DNA from: Shinisaurus crocodilurus
Lineage: Eukaryota > Chordata > Lepidosauria > Squamata > Shinisauridae
Direction: 5' to 3'
DNA length: 64,000 nt
Assembly: GCA_021292165.1 (NCBI GenBank)
Contig: CM037878.1
Coordinates: 284,589,744-284,653,743, forward strand
Part shown: positions 1 through 10,313 of the stretch, piece after piece
Position numbering within the stretch: the first letter of the stretch is position 1
How the letters are laid out: the number at the start of each line of letters is the position of its first letter
The notes under the pieces: generated by a model
Seen by the model: the letters and a program-made list of their open reading frames with translations, nothing else
Database searches by the model: none
What the model was told of the DNA's origin: nothing
Translations under genes and position numbers: made by a program

Positions 1-620
1 GTCAGAGGGAACCTGGCGATTGCTTAGAGTGGATCTTGATGGGCACTGCAGTAATTGGGAGGTAGGGTTCTGTGCTCTGCACAGCTCTTTTATCTCTATC
101 CGTGGACACATTTTCCTGTCAGTCCTCTGACAATCCATGCGTCTATTCCTCTGGTTCCCCACACTGAACTTTGGAATGTTTGTTACGCTGAGTCGGACCA
201 CGGCTCCACTTAACTCAGTACGGGCAGCAGCTGATGGATCAAGGACAAGGAACAGAATTGTGCAAGACTGATACATATTTGCCATAATTTCATTTTTCTG
301 GGGTATCAAATGCAAACAGTTGTGGTCCATCTTGGGGCACATCTGTGTGTGCTTCTGTGGTGTGGGTATGATGCACATCCAACCCCTGTGGTCCACAGAG
401 TGGACCTTGAAGGCTCAGGGCTGGAATTAAGCCCATGCCTAGGTCTGACTTCTTCCCTACCTCCCACTGCCTTCTACCCACTGCACATAGTCATCATAAC
501 CATCTAACAGCGGTGGTCTCAGTGGAGGAAAGCACTTCCAAAATGGTGCTGAATGTATCCATTCTGTTACAGAGTACTTTTTCTAGGGCAAATCCATCAT
601 GGACAAAGTGTTGCCATTTT

Positions 621-700
621 CATAGATTTCATAGATCATAGAGTTGGAAGGAGCCTACAAGGCCATCGAGTCCAACCCCCTACTCAATGCAGGAAACTAG
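621..700 (-). mobile_element. CR1 LINE 3' end fragment
   Basis: The reverse complement of the CR1 3' end: an ATAGATTTCATAGATCATAG tract followed by the 'gagttggaagg.gcctacaaggccatcgagtccaaccccctactcaatgcaggaa' type block (described, about 65 bp). The octamer tail and the 'GTTGGAAGG' core are hallmarks of amniote CR1 copies. Heavily 5' truncated. Confidence 0.75.
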
Positions 701-845
701 AGGAGGGGTCTCCCATCCAAGTAACTAACCAGGCCTGACCCTGCTTAGCTTTCCACACTCAGACAAGCTGAGCCAGCGTAAGCCACAGGAGAGGTGAGCA
801 CCTTGTTCCAGGTAATGTCCATAACAATGCACACTGCATGGTAAC

Positions 846-960
846 AACATGAGAAAGGCACTGCTGGATCAGACCAAAGCAACCTTCTAGTCCAGCAGCG
901 TGCTCCCCACAGTTGTTCAGCCAGATGCCTCTTGGAAGCCCACAAGCAGGACATGAAGAC
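846..960 (-). mobile_element. CR1-type LINE 3' fragment
   Basis: Matches the 'CTGGATCAGACCAAAG...CTAGTCCAGCA...CCCACAAGCAGGACATGA' block seen again at 24508-24640 (same strand) and 24855-25108 (opposite strand). It is the 3' UTR of a CR1-type LINE whose plus-strand tail reads TTCTTATGTTCTTATG. The copy is diverged and truncated. Confidence 0.7.
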
Positions 961-1787
961 AATATAGCCCAAGCAACTGGTATTAAGTAGCATACTGCTT
1001 CTGAACCTGGTACTACTTCCCCAACAAGAGCAGGTGAAGTAAGGGATCAGATGCAGTTTGTCCCAGCTTTGTGGCCCCTACACTTTGCCCTCTGGATTCA
1101 CCTCCTGAGGCAGGGTCTTCGCTTCCCATGTGTCTTAATTCCTCAGGGGCCTGGTCCAGCCAAGGCACCTCACTTCAGATTCGAGGATACTCAGGATGAA
1201 ACAAAACCACTTGTGTCAAAGATGATATACAGTTTATTGAATACAACGATGAAATATGGATGCAGAATATAAACAAGCAAAAGAAAGCTTGCACTCCCCT
1301 TATCTGAGGCCATATTGGTTTCCTGAATAGGCCAGGGGATGCTCCATTGGACCTCCAAAGTTGCCTGGGCGAGCGGCACATCAATTCCTCTCCCCAAACC
1401 AAGAACAAAAGACCACGCCTCTTGCCATGGATTTTATAAAGTTCCTCTCTCGTCTCCTTCTGTTTCAGAGACAAGGGGGTGGTGGTGGCTGAAGCCACTT
1501 CACTTCTCACATCGAAAGCAACCCTTATCTAAGGGATGTAACTTCAAGGCAGCTATCTTTGGTGCTCTTCTTAACAAGCTGAAGGCCATAAAGGATAGCT
1601 CCCAGAAACTATCCTGGCTTTTGGACATTAGGAAAGTTCACTACACTACCAGTTGATCCTTAATAGTCTCCTCACCATGCTTCCAGTAGAGCCCATCCAA
1701 TACACCATGATTGAGCTTACCTTGACTGCAAGCTGGAGTTGATTGATGAGGCACAGGGTCCATCTCCACCAGCATTCTCTTCATGCA
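961..1787. other. Intron without recognised gene; possible old LTR-like sequence
   Basis: Nothing coding is supported. Around 1220-1260 a minus-strand TTTATT/AATAAA-like context sits in a roughly 500-bp block of repeat-like composition, which could be an old LTR in reverse orientation, but I see no terminal TG..CA pair or target duplication. Left unclassified. Confidence 0.3.
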
Positions 1788-1850
1788 GTGGCCAATCAGC
1801 GGCCGGTCAGAAACCCACAAGTAGGACATGAGTGCAACAGCACCCGCCCA
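1788..1850 (-). mobile_element. CR1-type LINE fragment
   Basis: A short remnant: 'GGCCAATCAG.GGCCGGTCAG', then 'AACCCACAAGTAGGACATGAG' and a GTGCAACAGCACCCGCCC end. It aligns with the same block in the copies at 846-960 and 24508-24640. Confidence 0.6.
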
Positions 1851-2036
1851 GTCAATTCTCTTAAAAATGCAGGCCAAATGAAATCCTTGAACAACGTTTG
1901 TCTGAACTGTCCATATACAGCTTGCAGGAATTCCTGTGACTACAGTGGTTGACAAAATCGTCCTGTGATCAGAAAAATGGATGCTGTGTCTGTCTTGGTT
2001 CTGGTTGACCAGCTTACATGGTATGTTTGTCTACAC

Positions 2037-2172
2037 CAGGTGTGGGTAACTTGTGGCCCTCCAGTTGTTTTGGCCTACAACTCCTATCAGCCCTAGCCAG
2101 CCTAGTTAATGGTGAGAGATCATGGGAGCTGTAGGTCAAAACATCTGGAGGGCCACAAGATGCCAAGTCCTG
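2037..2172. mobile_element. hAT miniature element (136 bp foldback)
   Basis: Starts CAGGTGTGGGTAACTTG and ends in an inverted form (CCAAGTCCTG). The arms 'TGGCCCTCCAG.TGTTTTGG' and 'CAAAACATCTGGAGGGCCA' pair across a central palindrome. Flanks are gtctacac and gtctaaat, 6 of 8 identical, a decayed hAT-type 8-bp target duplication. Same family as 31960-32097. Confidence 0.75.
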
Positions 2173-2554
2173 GTCTAAATGAATGTATACCAGTCGGGAC
2201 TGCTCACATGTCAAAGATTTGTTAATTTAAACCAGGAGTGGGCAACCTTTTCACCATTAAGGGCCACATTCCCTCAGAGATAATCTTTCAAAGGCTTCAT
2301 GCCGGTGTTGGCAGCAGGCAGGGCCAGAGCCATCTACACACTTTCTCTCTAAATATCATCACCACTCCAAACTGTCTCTCTGTCTCTGTCTCTCTCAAGA
2401 AACTCAAGAGAGAAAGAGTGTGGGATGGTGGTGATCTTAACTTAAGAGAGAGAGAGAAACAGTGTGTCTCCGCTGTCCTTCCACCGGCAGGCAAATACCT
2501 TTTTATTCAAGTAGGCCTTTGATGTGTAAGCGGGTCTGTTGGGATGGGTGCAGT

Positions 2555-2697
2555 TTTTACTCTTGTTGTTGTTGTTGTGTTTTTAATTGTGTTTTAATGC
2601 ATTTGTTTTTATTATTTTAATCGAGTTTTATTTCTGATTTTAAGCCGCCTTGAGTGCCATTTTTCTTGGTAGAAAGGCGGGGTAAAAATCAAATCAA
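2555..2697 (+). mobile_element. L2-like LINE 3' end
   Basis: Contains a (TTG)n tract, TTTTAATTGTGTTTTAATGC and the diagnostic tail 'TTTTAAGCCGCCTTGAGTGC...AGAAAGGCGGGGTAAAAATC'. The same tail occurs at 24415-24488. This tail is shared with the tRNA-derived SINE of the window. Confidence 0.75.
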
Positions 2698-3286
2698 GGG
2701 CAGAGCAATCCTATGTCCCCTAAACAGTATCTAGGGGACCATAGGATTCTTCAAATTCGCAGATCCAAGGTCAGAAACAGACCTCTGACGTCGGAGCTGG
2801 GGATCACTGCTCGGATCCCCCCCACACACACTTTCAGCCGATGCAGAAAGAATCGTACTGGCTGCTTCTCCGAGGTCGTAAGACCGACCTCGGAGAAGGG
2901 GTAAAGGGGGCAGGGAGGGGAGGAGGCCGGGGCTGCCGGGATATGATGTATCCTGATGGCGCTCCAGTCCCCCCTCCTCCCCGTCCAAAGCACCTCAGCT
3001 AGATGGCCGATATCTGCCATCTAGCTGACTGGCAGAGCAGGAGGAACAAGGAGGCAGAGATCGCCTCCGCCACTTCCCCCGCCCTGCATAGGATGCCCAG
3101 GCCGTAATCCTCCGAGTCCGGAGGCGTACAGACATCCCCATTGGATTGCACCTTAAATAAACAGTAAATACGATCATCCGCACTCCACACTTTGTCTCCC
3201 TCTCTCTCTCTCTCTTATGTTTATGACCACCACACACCTCTACTTCCCCCACGCAAAAACACAATACAACCCATCCATCCATCCAT

Positions 3287-3313
3287 ACACACACACACAC
3301 ACACACACACACC
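3287..3313. repeat. (CA)n microsatellite
   Basis: About 13 uninterrupted CA repeats following four ATCC repeats (CATCCATCCATCCATA). Confidence 0.95.
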
Positions 3314-3327
3314 ATACACACATTTTA

Positions 3328-3883
3328 TTTTATTTATTTATTTATTATATTTATACCCCACCTTTTTTTCCTGCAAGGAACCCAAGGCGGCTTACATAAT
3401 CCTCCTCCTTCTCTCTTTGCCCTCTCGAGAAGAGAGGGCAAAGATCTCTTCTCGATCATCCCAGTTTGCAGGACACGGAATAATGGGCTCAAGTTACAGG
3501 AACCTAGATTCCACCTAAACATCAGGAAAAATTTCCTGACTGTCAGAGCAATAAGACAATGGAATCAACTACCTAGGGAGGTGGTGGGCTCTCCCACTCT
3601 GGAGGCATTCAAGCTGCAGCTGGACAGACATCTGTCAGAGATGCTTTGACCTGGATTCCTGCATTGAGCAGGGGGTTGGACTCGATGGCCTTGTAGGCCC
3701 CTTCCAACTCTACTTTTCTATGATTCTATGATTCTCCATTTTATCCTCACAACAACCCTGTGAGGTAGGTTAGGCTGAGAGTCAGTGACTGGCCCAAAGT
3801 CACCCAGTGAGTTTCATGGCTGAGCGGGGACTAGAGCCCGGATCTCCCGAGTCCCAGTCCAACACTCTCACCACTACGTCATA
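3328..3883 (-). mobile_element. tRNA-derived SINE split by a CR1 insertion
   Basis: Minus-strand SINE. Plus-strand order: (TTTA)n tail, TTTATACCCCACC, 'AACCCAAGGCGGCTTACATAA', then after the CR1 block 'TTTTATCCTCACAACAACCC', 'TGTGAGGTAGGTTAGGCTGA', and the tRNA-like head ending 'CCAACACTCTCACCACTACG'. Reverse-complemented, the head carries A-box and degraded B-box sequences of a pol III promoter. The interior (about 3415-3736) is a foreign CR1 3' end. Confidence 0.8.
3465..3736 (+). mobile_element. CR1 LINE 3' end inserted in a SINE
   Basis: Carries the CR1 3' UTR blocks 'AACATCAGGAAAAATTTCCT', 'GGGAGGTGGTGGGCTCTCCC', 'GGACTCGATGGCCTTGTAGG', 'CCCCTTCCAACTCTA' and ends in the octamer tail TTCTATGATTCTATGATTCT. 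These are characteristic of amniote CR1. It interrupts the SINE between its ACATAATCCTCC and ATTTTATCCTCAC segments. Confidence 0.85.
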
Positions 3884-4504
3884 CACACTCACGTACACAC
3901 ACACAGCATTCTTCTCTCTCTCTTTCTCCTCATATACTCACAGCTCTCACAACACAGAGAAAGAGACACAAGGACACCTTCTGAAAGTGTAGATCTATCT
4001 GTCACTGTGCTTTCAAAACTGTCTTCTCCCTGCTCGAGCAGAGAAGCCTTTTGAAAGGGCAGATCCAGCCAGATCTGTGATTTCAACCCTCGTGAAGGGA
4101 CTTCAAAGCACTTTTGTATGGGCAGAGCCTACCAGAGACTCCATAGGTCGTGGGTTGCCCACCTCTGGTTTAAACAGCACACATTATCTAGCCATAGCTA
4201 AGCTCTTTCCAACCTAATTGATTTCAGTGGGAACATTTAAGGACATGCTAAAATACCCCTCTGAAATTGGTGGGACTTTGAGTGTTTAACCATGGCTAGA
4301 TTGTACCCATTTGTTCATTCTTATTTCCCCCCCAAGTATTTAAAACTAAAAAAAGAACATAACAGTAAATATTTAATCAGCAAAAGAGCAATGTATATGG
4401 ACACAGGGCAAAAGTTGTGTTCAAAATATATGTTAGCAGAAGAGAAGAAAATACCTTCTATGAACCAGACTATGTAGTCTGCTACTTTGAAAATGTTCGT
4501 TTCT

Positions 4505-5035
4505 TATTTATTTATTTATTTGAAATTCTGAACCACACCTTCATCCCAGGGTGGTATCCATAAAAATGCCAGACATCATAAAGAAAAAATTGGGAGGTAA
4601 TAAAAAACAACAACTATTCATCCAGCTAAAAAACACACACACAATATAATGAATTTAAAATGCCTGGGCCAATAAAAATGTTTTGAACTGGTGCCAGAAA
4701 GAAGAGTGTATTTCAGAGCCACCACAGAAAAGCCCCTCCTTTTCTTGGATACATAATGTACCTCTCCTACAGATGGACTTTGATCTGATGATCTTCATCT
4801 GATGATCTTAATGTACAAGCAGGTCAGTAAGGGAGGAAGCACTTTTTTAGATATTTGGGTCCCAAGTTGTTTAGAGTTTTAACAGCACGCATCAACATCT
4901 TGAATTGGGCTTGGAAGCAAATAGCAGCTAGTACACTTCTTTCAGAATTGATGGCTCTGCACAGTTGGACCAATCCGTACTCCAGCAGCTGACTTCTTCT
5001 CTACTTGAAACTTCTGATCCACCTTCAAGGGCAGC
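4505..5035 (-). mobile_element. L2-like LINE 3' region
   Basis: Begins with a (TTTA)n tract and 'ACACCTTCATCCCAGGGTGG' and ends near 'ATCTTGAATTGGGCTTGGAA' followed by AGCAAATAGCAGC. These are the reverse complement of the C-terminal and 3' UTR blocks seen in the better L2 copies at 43115-43700 and 44295-44860. Confidence 0.65.
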
Positions 5036-6905
5036 CCCATGTATTAGCCCAACGTGGAAGGCTGTAGGCAATCCATTTGATCCAATATGGTCCTGATCCC
5101 ACCTCTGCTGAAATTATGACCATACAGAGCTACACCTCGTATTAAGTTTGACTTGTAGGCCATCCAGCTCTGCCATGAATTATCCAAGGACTCTTTCTCA
5201 GCTCTGCTACCCAAGACATTTATCTGGAGATGCGGGGAACTGAAACAAACCATATTAGTGCAAAGCATCTGGTCTAGTACTTGTCATGGTCCCAGGTATC
5301 ATGCCACCACTGGAGTTATCTTCAGACGAGGAACCAGAACCCTCAGAGCCAGTTGGCCCCTCAGAAGACCCTGGCAGTAGTCAAGACGGTTCTGGATCTG
5401 CCTCCTGAAGAGGCAGAGAGCTCAACTTCTGTGGCAGAGGGGGATGCTGAACTACCACCCAGCCCCTGAGAATGCTATCTCTTCAAGATTCACGATAAGA
5501 TGGTTGCCAGAAGAAGGAGTGCTTGCTTATTGAAGAGGACTACACGTGATGTGGGCTCTCCTCATGAAGAGGACATCTGAGAAGCCTCTCAGCTCTCACT
5601 TGTAACTTGAAAGCTGCTGGAAACAACATCTGATCTTTAGCTCTGGTCTCTGGGTCACATTTTCTCCCTGACCTCGCTGTATGTTTGGATCTCCTTGATA
5701 CTGACCTCTGGACTTCTACCTGACTCTGCTTTGGGGCTGCATTGTTACTTGATTGATCTGGCTTTTGACCTTGGCTGTGCCTCAGACCTCACTCTGGAAA
5801 AACCCCTCCGTGTATGGTAAAACTACTTGACTATTGCCTTAGCGAAGAGCTAGGGCTCAATTTAGAGCAGGACAAGGCAGAGCTGTAGCTCCTCTCAATA
5901 ACACTGCCGTATATACTCTGTTAAACTTTTAGTCCATTTAGCCCAGTATTGTCTGTTCAGACTGCCAGCAGGTGAACAGGGTCTCAAGAAATGGTCTTTC
6001 CCATCACCTGCTCCCTGGGACCCAGGGGATTAAACCTAAGATCCCAGCATGCAAAGTCTGTGATCTCCTGCAGAGCTATGGCTCTTGCTTGCTTTCCGTG
6101 GGGGGGTCTTAGTTTCGTTTCGTTTTCCCCTTTTCCCCCCCTTCTTCATAGCAGCTCCATAGCTACTGATGCATCTTCGCTTGGACGAAGAGAAGAGGAA
6201 ATTGCCCCGCAGGCAGCCTTGTCTTCCGCAGTTTGAAAATATAATCGGCATTAACAGTAGCTTGTAAGGCTATTTTCCCCATTTAAAACGGGAATGAGAA
6301 ACATAAATTCAAAATGGGCTTACGTGTGCGTATGCTCTTCTGTATAGTTTCTTCCCCCGAAGCAGAATAAATCAATATCCTATTTAAGAAACTGAAATCA
6401 GTCAATATATTGAAAAGATTTAGCCTCCTAGCTGCGCCGATCACAGCGAGTATAATTGTAGTCCACGTCGCGGGGGAACTTGATCTTGTTAAGATGTAAT
6501 GGGGGAGATGTCGCTGGCTGCATTTGGCTCTTCCTAAAATATTGCTCCAGTAAGTCTGGAACCCTGCAAAGCACCAAATCCATCAATTAGCATCGTTTTC
6601 CATTGGTCTTCCCCACACAGCCCCCAAGTTCCTTTGCCACATCTCTCTTCCCTCCTTCCGTCTTTGGATAATTGCATGTTACAGGTTGGTCTTTATTGCT
6701 CCTGAGGAGCTCCATCACTTTTAAACTCAAGCAGAATGTTTTCAGAAACTGCTACCAATTTATACAGAGTCTATGGGAACATCTAAAGAGTTCTGATTTG
6801 GGGTGAGTAGGTGTGCTGGTTTAAGTGCTTCTGCCTGCCCCCCTCCCCGGCTCACCCTCCCCAGATCTTTAGGAAGTTGCCTTATACCAAACAGACTATT
6901 TGTCC
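5036..6905. other. Intron without recognised feature
   Basis: No gene or clear repeat boundary. The 5280-5470 stretch, rich in GAAGAC and CCTCAGAGCC-type words, keeps a 62-codon frame and has a repeat-like composition but I cannot assign it. A weak homeopolymer cluster (TTTCGTTTCGTTTTCCCC) lies near 6111. Confidence 0.4.
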
Positions 6906-6913
6906 ATCTAGCG

Positions 6914-7048
6914 CAGTGTTCTCCAACCTTGGGTCCCCAGATGTTTTTGGCCTACAACTCCCAGCATGTCGCAGCCAGCCATGCTGGCTGGGGCATGCTG
7001 GGAGTTGTAGGCCAAAAACATCTGGGGACCCAAGGTTGGAGAACACTG
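6914..7048. mobile_element. hAT miniature element, CAGTGTTCTCC family
   Basis: A 135-bp near-perfect foldback from CAGTGTTCTCCAACCTTGGG to CCCAAGGTTGGAGAACACTG. An exact 8-bp target duplication, atctagcg, flanks it at 6906-6913 and 7049-7056. This is a reference copy of a family present at least nine times in this window. It has no coding capacity and would need a hAT transposase in trans. Confidence 0.93.
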
Positions 7049-7599
7049 ATCTAGCGGACAAGAAACTACTGAAAAAATGCTCCAGATGGGGAGGGAGGCA
7101 CTTTTTGGCATTGTCGAAAACGTTTCACATGTTTAGAACATTTACACATTTGCCAGTTTGAGATAATTGATCTGTTTCTGCTAATCAAAGGAAGGAACCC
7201 AGGACTTCCAGCCACCAAATATCCTCTTCAGCAAACCCTCTAAACTCTAATGTTCGCAGGGTGACCACATCTTTGTTGCAGAGCATGCACTTTCCTTGCA
7301 GAAGGACCAAGTCCAGTTTTCAGCATCTCCAGTTAGAATGGTATCAGGTTAGCAAAAGTGGGAGATAACCTTGGAGACCTTGGATCACTGCCCATCAGAG
7401 CACACATTACGGGGCTAGATAAACCCACAGTCTGAGTCAGTATGACTCAGCTTTCAATGCAGCTGACATGGCCTACATATTTCAAGTCTATCTTTGAAGC
7501 CATAAAAGTTAGAAATCAAATTTGTTAAAAAATAAAATGAAATAAACCTGTGGTCCACAAGATACAGAACACAAAGAGCACTGCCTTCAGACATCAGAG

Positions 7600-7692
7600 G
7601 ATAAAATGGAGAGGAGGAGGACCATGTAAGCCGCCGTGGGTTCCTTGCAAGAGGGAAAAAGGCGGGATATAAATGTAGTAATAATTAAATGT
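7600..7692 (+). mobile_element. tRNA-derived SINE 3' fragment
   Basis: Contains GATAAAATGGAGAGGAGGAG, ATGTAAGCCGCCGTGGGTTC, CTTGCAAGAGGGAAAAAGGC and GGGATATAAATGTAGTAA. This is the SINE tail in plus orientation, without the tRNA-like head. Confidence 0.75.
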
Positions 7693-7986
7693 TGTGCTGC
7701 TGCTAGGTTAAGAGGCCGTGTGTCTCTGTGTACCACCAGCACCTAGGGAACAAAGAACAGGAGAGGGATGTTGTCTTTCTGACCTGCTTGTGCGCTTCCT
7801 GAAGGCATCTGGTTGACAAGTGTAGGCAACAGAATGTTTGTTTTCCGTAAGCAGTCATGGTGACAGTTTATTGCGTGAGCATCCTTGATGGAGGACTTCT
7901 TCTCCTGCTGGACCATTTGTAGAGTAGTTAACGTGCAACTTGCTCCCTCTAGGTGTTTCTCTTTGTTCTTCTATCCACACCATTAG

Positions 7987-8038
<52 letters not shown>
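7987..8038. repeat. (AT)n(AC)n compound microsatellite
   Basis: About 15 AT repeats run directly into about 11 AC repeats. No coding function. Confidence 0.95.
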
Positions 8039-8040
<2 letters not shown>

Positions 8041-8294
8041 CTTATTGTAATTTTCACAACATAGTCTTACATCATATTGACAGATTTGAGTGCAACCACG
8101 TTTCTCAGTGGCCTGATTGTGATGTAACAATAAACCGTAGTTTTTCATTACACGCATGAGCCGCAGTGGGCATTGGACTTGTACACTCCCTTATTCCCTT
8201 CCTCCCTTCTTTGTTCACACGGGAAGGAGATGGAAACCTTCTGTTCATGATTTCTAACAAACAGAAACTGGAGGACGGGGGTTGTCCGAATATT

Positions 8295-8480
8295 TATACT
8301 TTCATCATCATTTCATCCTGCCTTTCCTCCACAGAGCTCAGGGCAGTGCATGCAGTTCCCTCTCTTCTTTTTTATCCTACTAACAGTCCTGTGAGGTAGG
8401 TTAGGTTGAGAGGTGGTGACTTGCCTAAGACTACCCAGTAAGCTTCATGGCTGAGTGGGAATTTGATCCCTGGTCCTGAC
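8295..8480 (-). mobile_element. tRNA-derived SINE
   Basis: Diverged minus-strand copy: ATTTCATCCTGCCTTTCC, GTCCTGTGAGGTAGGTTAGG, GAGAGGTGGTGACTTGCC, AGCTTCATGGCTGAGTGGGA and a decayed tRNA-like head. Confidence 0.7.
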
Positions 8481-8499
8481 CTGATGCTATATCCACTCT

Positions 8500-9118
8500 A
8501 TTATTTTATTAATTAATTTAAAAAATTCTTGGCCGCCTTTTAGGGCAGGAGCCTTCCCAAGGTGGCGTACAAGAACAAAATACATAGTAAAAACCGATGC
8601 GGTATTAAAAACGATAAAAACAGTTTAAAAAGCAGCAGTAAAAACACGAAACATATCAGGAGAAGGCCAGAGTAAAATAGTATGTTTTTAGGGCCTTCTT
8701 AAAATCCTGCAATGATGGGACCCCGATGGCAACTTATTCCAGAGGTGTGGGGTCACTATGGAAAAGACCCTCTCTCATGTGGTCACCCACCTAACTGTTC
8801 TCACAGGTGAGAAGATGAGAAGGGCCTCTCTTGCAGATCTTAAAGTGTGGGCAGACTGATATGGGTGATGAAGATGGTCCTTCAAGTAATTTGTTCCCAG
8901 ACGATTTCAGCCTAACCTACCTCACAGGAGTTGTTGTGAGGATAAAATGGAGAGGAGGAGGAGGAGGATTATGTAAGCCGCCTTGAGTTCCTTGCAGGAA
9001 AAAAGGCGGGGTATAAATGTAATAAATAAATAAATAAAAATTTAGGCTTTAAAGGTCATAGCCAGCTCTTTAAATTGGGCTTAGAAACACACCAGTAACC
9101 AGTGCAGCTTCCTGGCAC
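8500..9118 (-). mobile_element. L2-like LINE 3' region split by a SINE
   Basis: Minus-strand L2 blocks: 'CCAAGGTGGCGTACAAGAAC', AAAACGATAAAAACAG, the 'CCTCTCTCATGTGGTCACCC' segment and, after the SINE, 'TTTAAATTGGGCTTAGAAAC' followed by CAGTAACCAGTGCAGCTT. The two halves are consistent with one copy interrupted at about 8900. Confidence 0.65.
8905..9044 (+). mobile_element. tRNA-derived SINE 3' half inside L2
   Basis: Contains AGCCTAACCTACCTCACAGG, GTTGTGAGGATAAAATGGAG, 'TATGTAAGCCGCCTTGAGTT', GCAGGAAAAAAGGCGGGGTA and a terminal (AATA)n tail. The tail closely resembles the L2-like LINE tail at 2640-2697. Confidence 0.8.
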
Positions 9119-9126
9119 AGCATAGG

Positions 9127-10213
9127 CAGGACTGGTGCAGGGCAGTTTGGCGCCCTAGGCTAAATTATATTTAGCGCCCCCCCCTCTCGTGCCGTGGGGG
9201 GGGCTCCGGAAAGCAGCCCTGCTCTGCAACCTCCCCCCCGCTGCTGCCACCGGACCCCCCCGGCAGGGCGCCTGCTTTGTTCCATAGCATGTCCAGGCAA
9301 GAAGGGAGAACTTCTTTCCGGCAGCACGTCCAGGCAGGGAAAGCCCCCTCTCTTTCCGGGGCCCCGGGGAGCTGCCAGTCCAAGGGCGGGCTTCAGCAGG
9401 GGCAGGCAAGCCAGGGCTTTAAACTACAGCTTCCAGCCAGGGATGCTGGGAGCTGTAGTCCCTTAGAACAGCCTCCCCCAACCCGGCGCCCTCCAGTTGG
9501 GTTTGGCCGCAGCTTCCGGGCTGCCTGGGGATGATGGGGGTCGCAGTTCCACACAGCCGAGGGGCACCAGGTCGGGGAAGGCCGGGCCAGGAGGTCCCCG
9601 AAGGCCTCGGCCGCCTCCCTCAGCCGCCGCAGGAACGCCGCCCTGGGCCGGGACCGAAAAGGCCAGCCCCTTCCCACCGCCCAACGGAGGAGCTGTGGGA
9701 GGTTTGTACCCGGCGGGCGGAGGCGGAGGGGCAGCCAGCGACTCGGGACTCGGCTCGGCCGACCAAGCGGGCTGCTAGGCGCCTCCGCACGCCCTGGGGC
9801 CGCCGCGCCCGGCCTGGGCTGGATCGCAGCTGCCGCGCCAGGCGGCACAGCAAGCAGCAGGAGCGACGCGGGCACCAACGCAGCCTCTCCCAGGGCCACC
9901 TGCAGCCCGTCCTGCCGCTCGGGGGAGCACTGCAGTCTGCAGTGCTCATATCTCCAGAATGCGGGCGGGTGCGGGGCTGGGGCTGGGCACAGGCACGCCG
10001 GGGAGACGATGCTTCCCTCCCTCCTACCTGGAGGCCGATCCTCGGCCTCGCATAGCACACAGCCCCCGGGCCAGCGGCGATTCCAGCAGCCGGAGAGGGG
10101 AGGAGGTGCCTTAAGGGGCGGCGTCATCCGGTGGCGGAGGCGAGGAATCGCGCCCCCTTTAGCCATGCGCTCTAGGCAGTAGCCTAGTTCGCCTAGCGGT
10201 AGCGCCGGCCCTG
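9127..10213. mobile_element. Non-autonomous hAT element with CpG-rich core (1,087 bp)
   Basis: Left end CAGGACTGGTGCAGGGCAG, right end GTAGCGCCGGCCCTG, with an exact 8-bp duplication agcatagg at 9119-9126 and 10214-10221. The interior from about 9180 to 10150 is extremely GC- and CpG-rich and would be called a CpG island. It generates frames up to 257 codons on both strands, but these are compositional: no conserved motif, no splice sites of TENM4 phase, and all strands are open. A 166-bp sister element with the same termini but no core lies at 53307-53472. Confidence 0.88.
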
Positions 10214-10253
10214 AGCATAGGCGCTGTATGATTTAATCAGCTCGCCCCCACCA

Positions 10254-10312
10254 GCATTCTGCACCAGCTGAAGTTTCTTTGCATTCTGCACCAGCTGAAG
10301 TTTCTTTGCATT
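10254..10312. repeat. 27-bp tandem duplication
   Basis: Two exact copies of a 27-bp unit that starts GCATTCTGCACCAGCTGAAG, followed by a partial third GCATT. It begins about 40 bp beyond the hAT element at 9127-10213. Confidence 0.95.
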
Positions 10313-10313
10313 T

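Larger units (their letters stand above)
2233..4167. mobile_element. hAT element expanded by nested insertions
   Basis: Left terminus CAGGAGTGGGCAACC and right terminus GGGTTGCCCACCTCTG are inverted repeats; flanks atttaaac (2225-2232) and gtttaaac (4168-4175) match in 7 of 8 bases. The 1,935-bp interval contains an L2 tail, an inverted repeat around 2705-2750 (ATCCTATG...CATAGGAT), a (CA)n tract, a SINE and, inside the SINE, a CR1 end. The original element was therefore much shorter. Confidence 0.7.

Noticed and set aside
6803..7161. Frames of 83-116 codons with repeated 'LGSPDVFGLQLPA' or 'TLGPQMFLAYNSQH' peptides, recurring across the window
   Set aside because: These are translations of the CAGTGTTCTCC miniature hAT element.
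7371..7384. ACCTTGGAGACCTT, resembling the expected end of the preceding exon (Leu-Glu-Thr)
   Set aside because: Neighbouring codons do not give the Asn-Ile-Pro context and no donor follows; chance match.
7987..8038. Tandem array as a CRISPR-like structure
   Set aside because: Plain dinucleotide microsatellite in a vertebrate intron; no spacers. No CRISPR, operon or other prokaryotic system occurs in the window.
9393..10166. 257-codon minus-strand frame (and overlapping 174- and 146-codon frames) in GC-rich DNA
   Set aside because: It lies wholly inside the hAT element with exact duplication agcatagg; several strands and frames are open at once because stop codons are rare in such GC-rich DNA, and no domain is recognisable.
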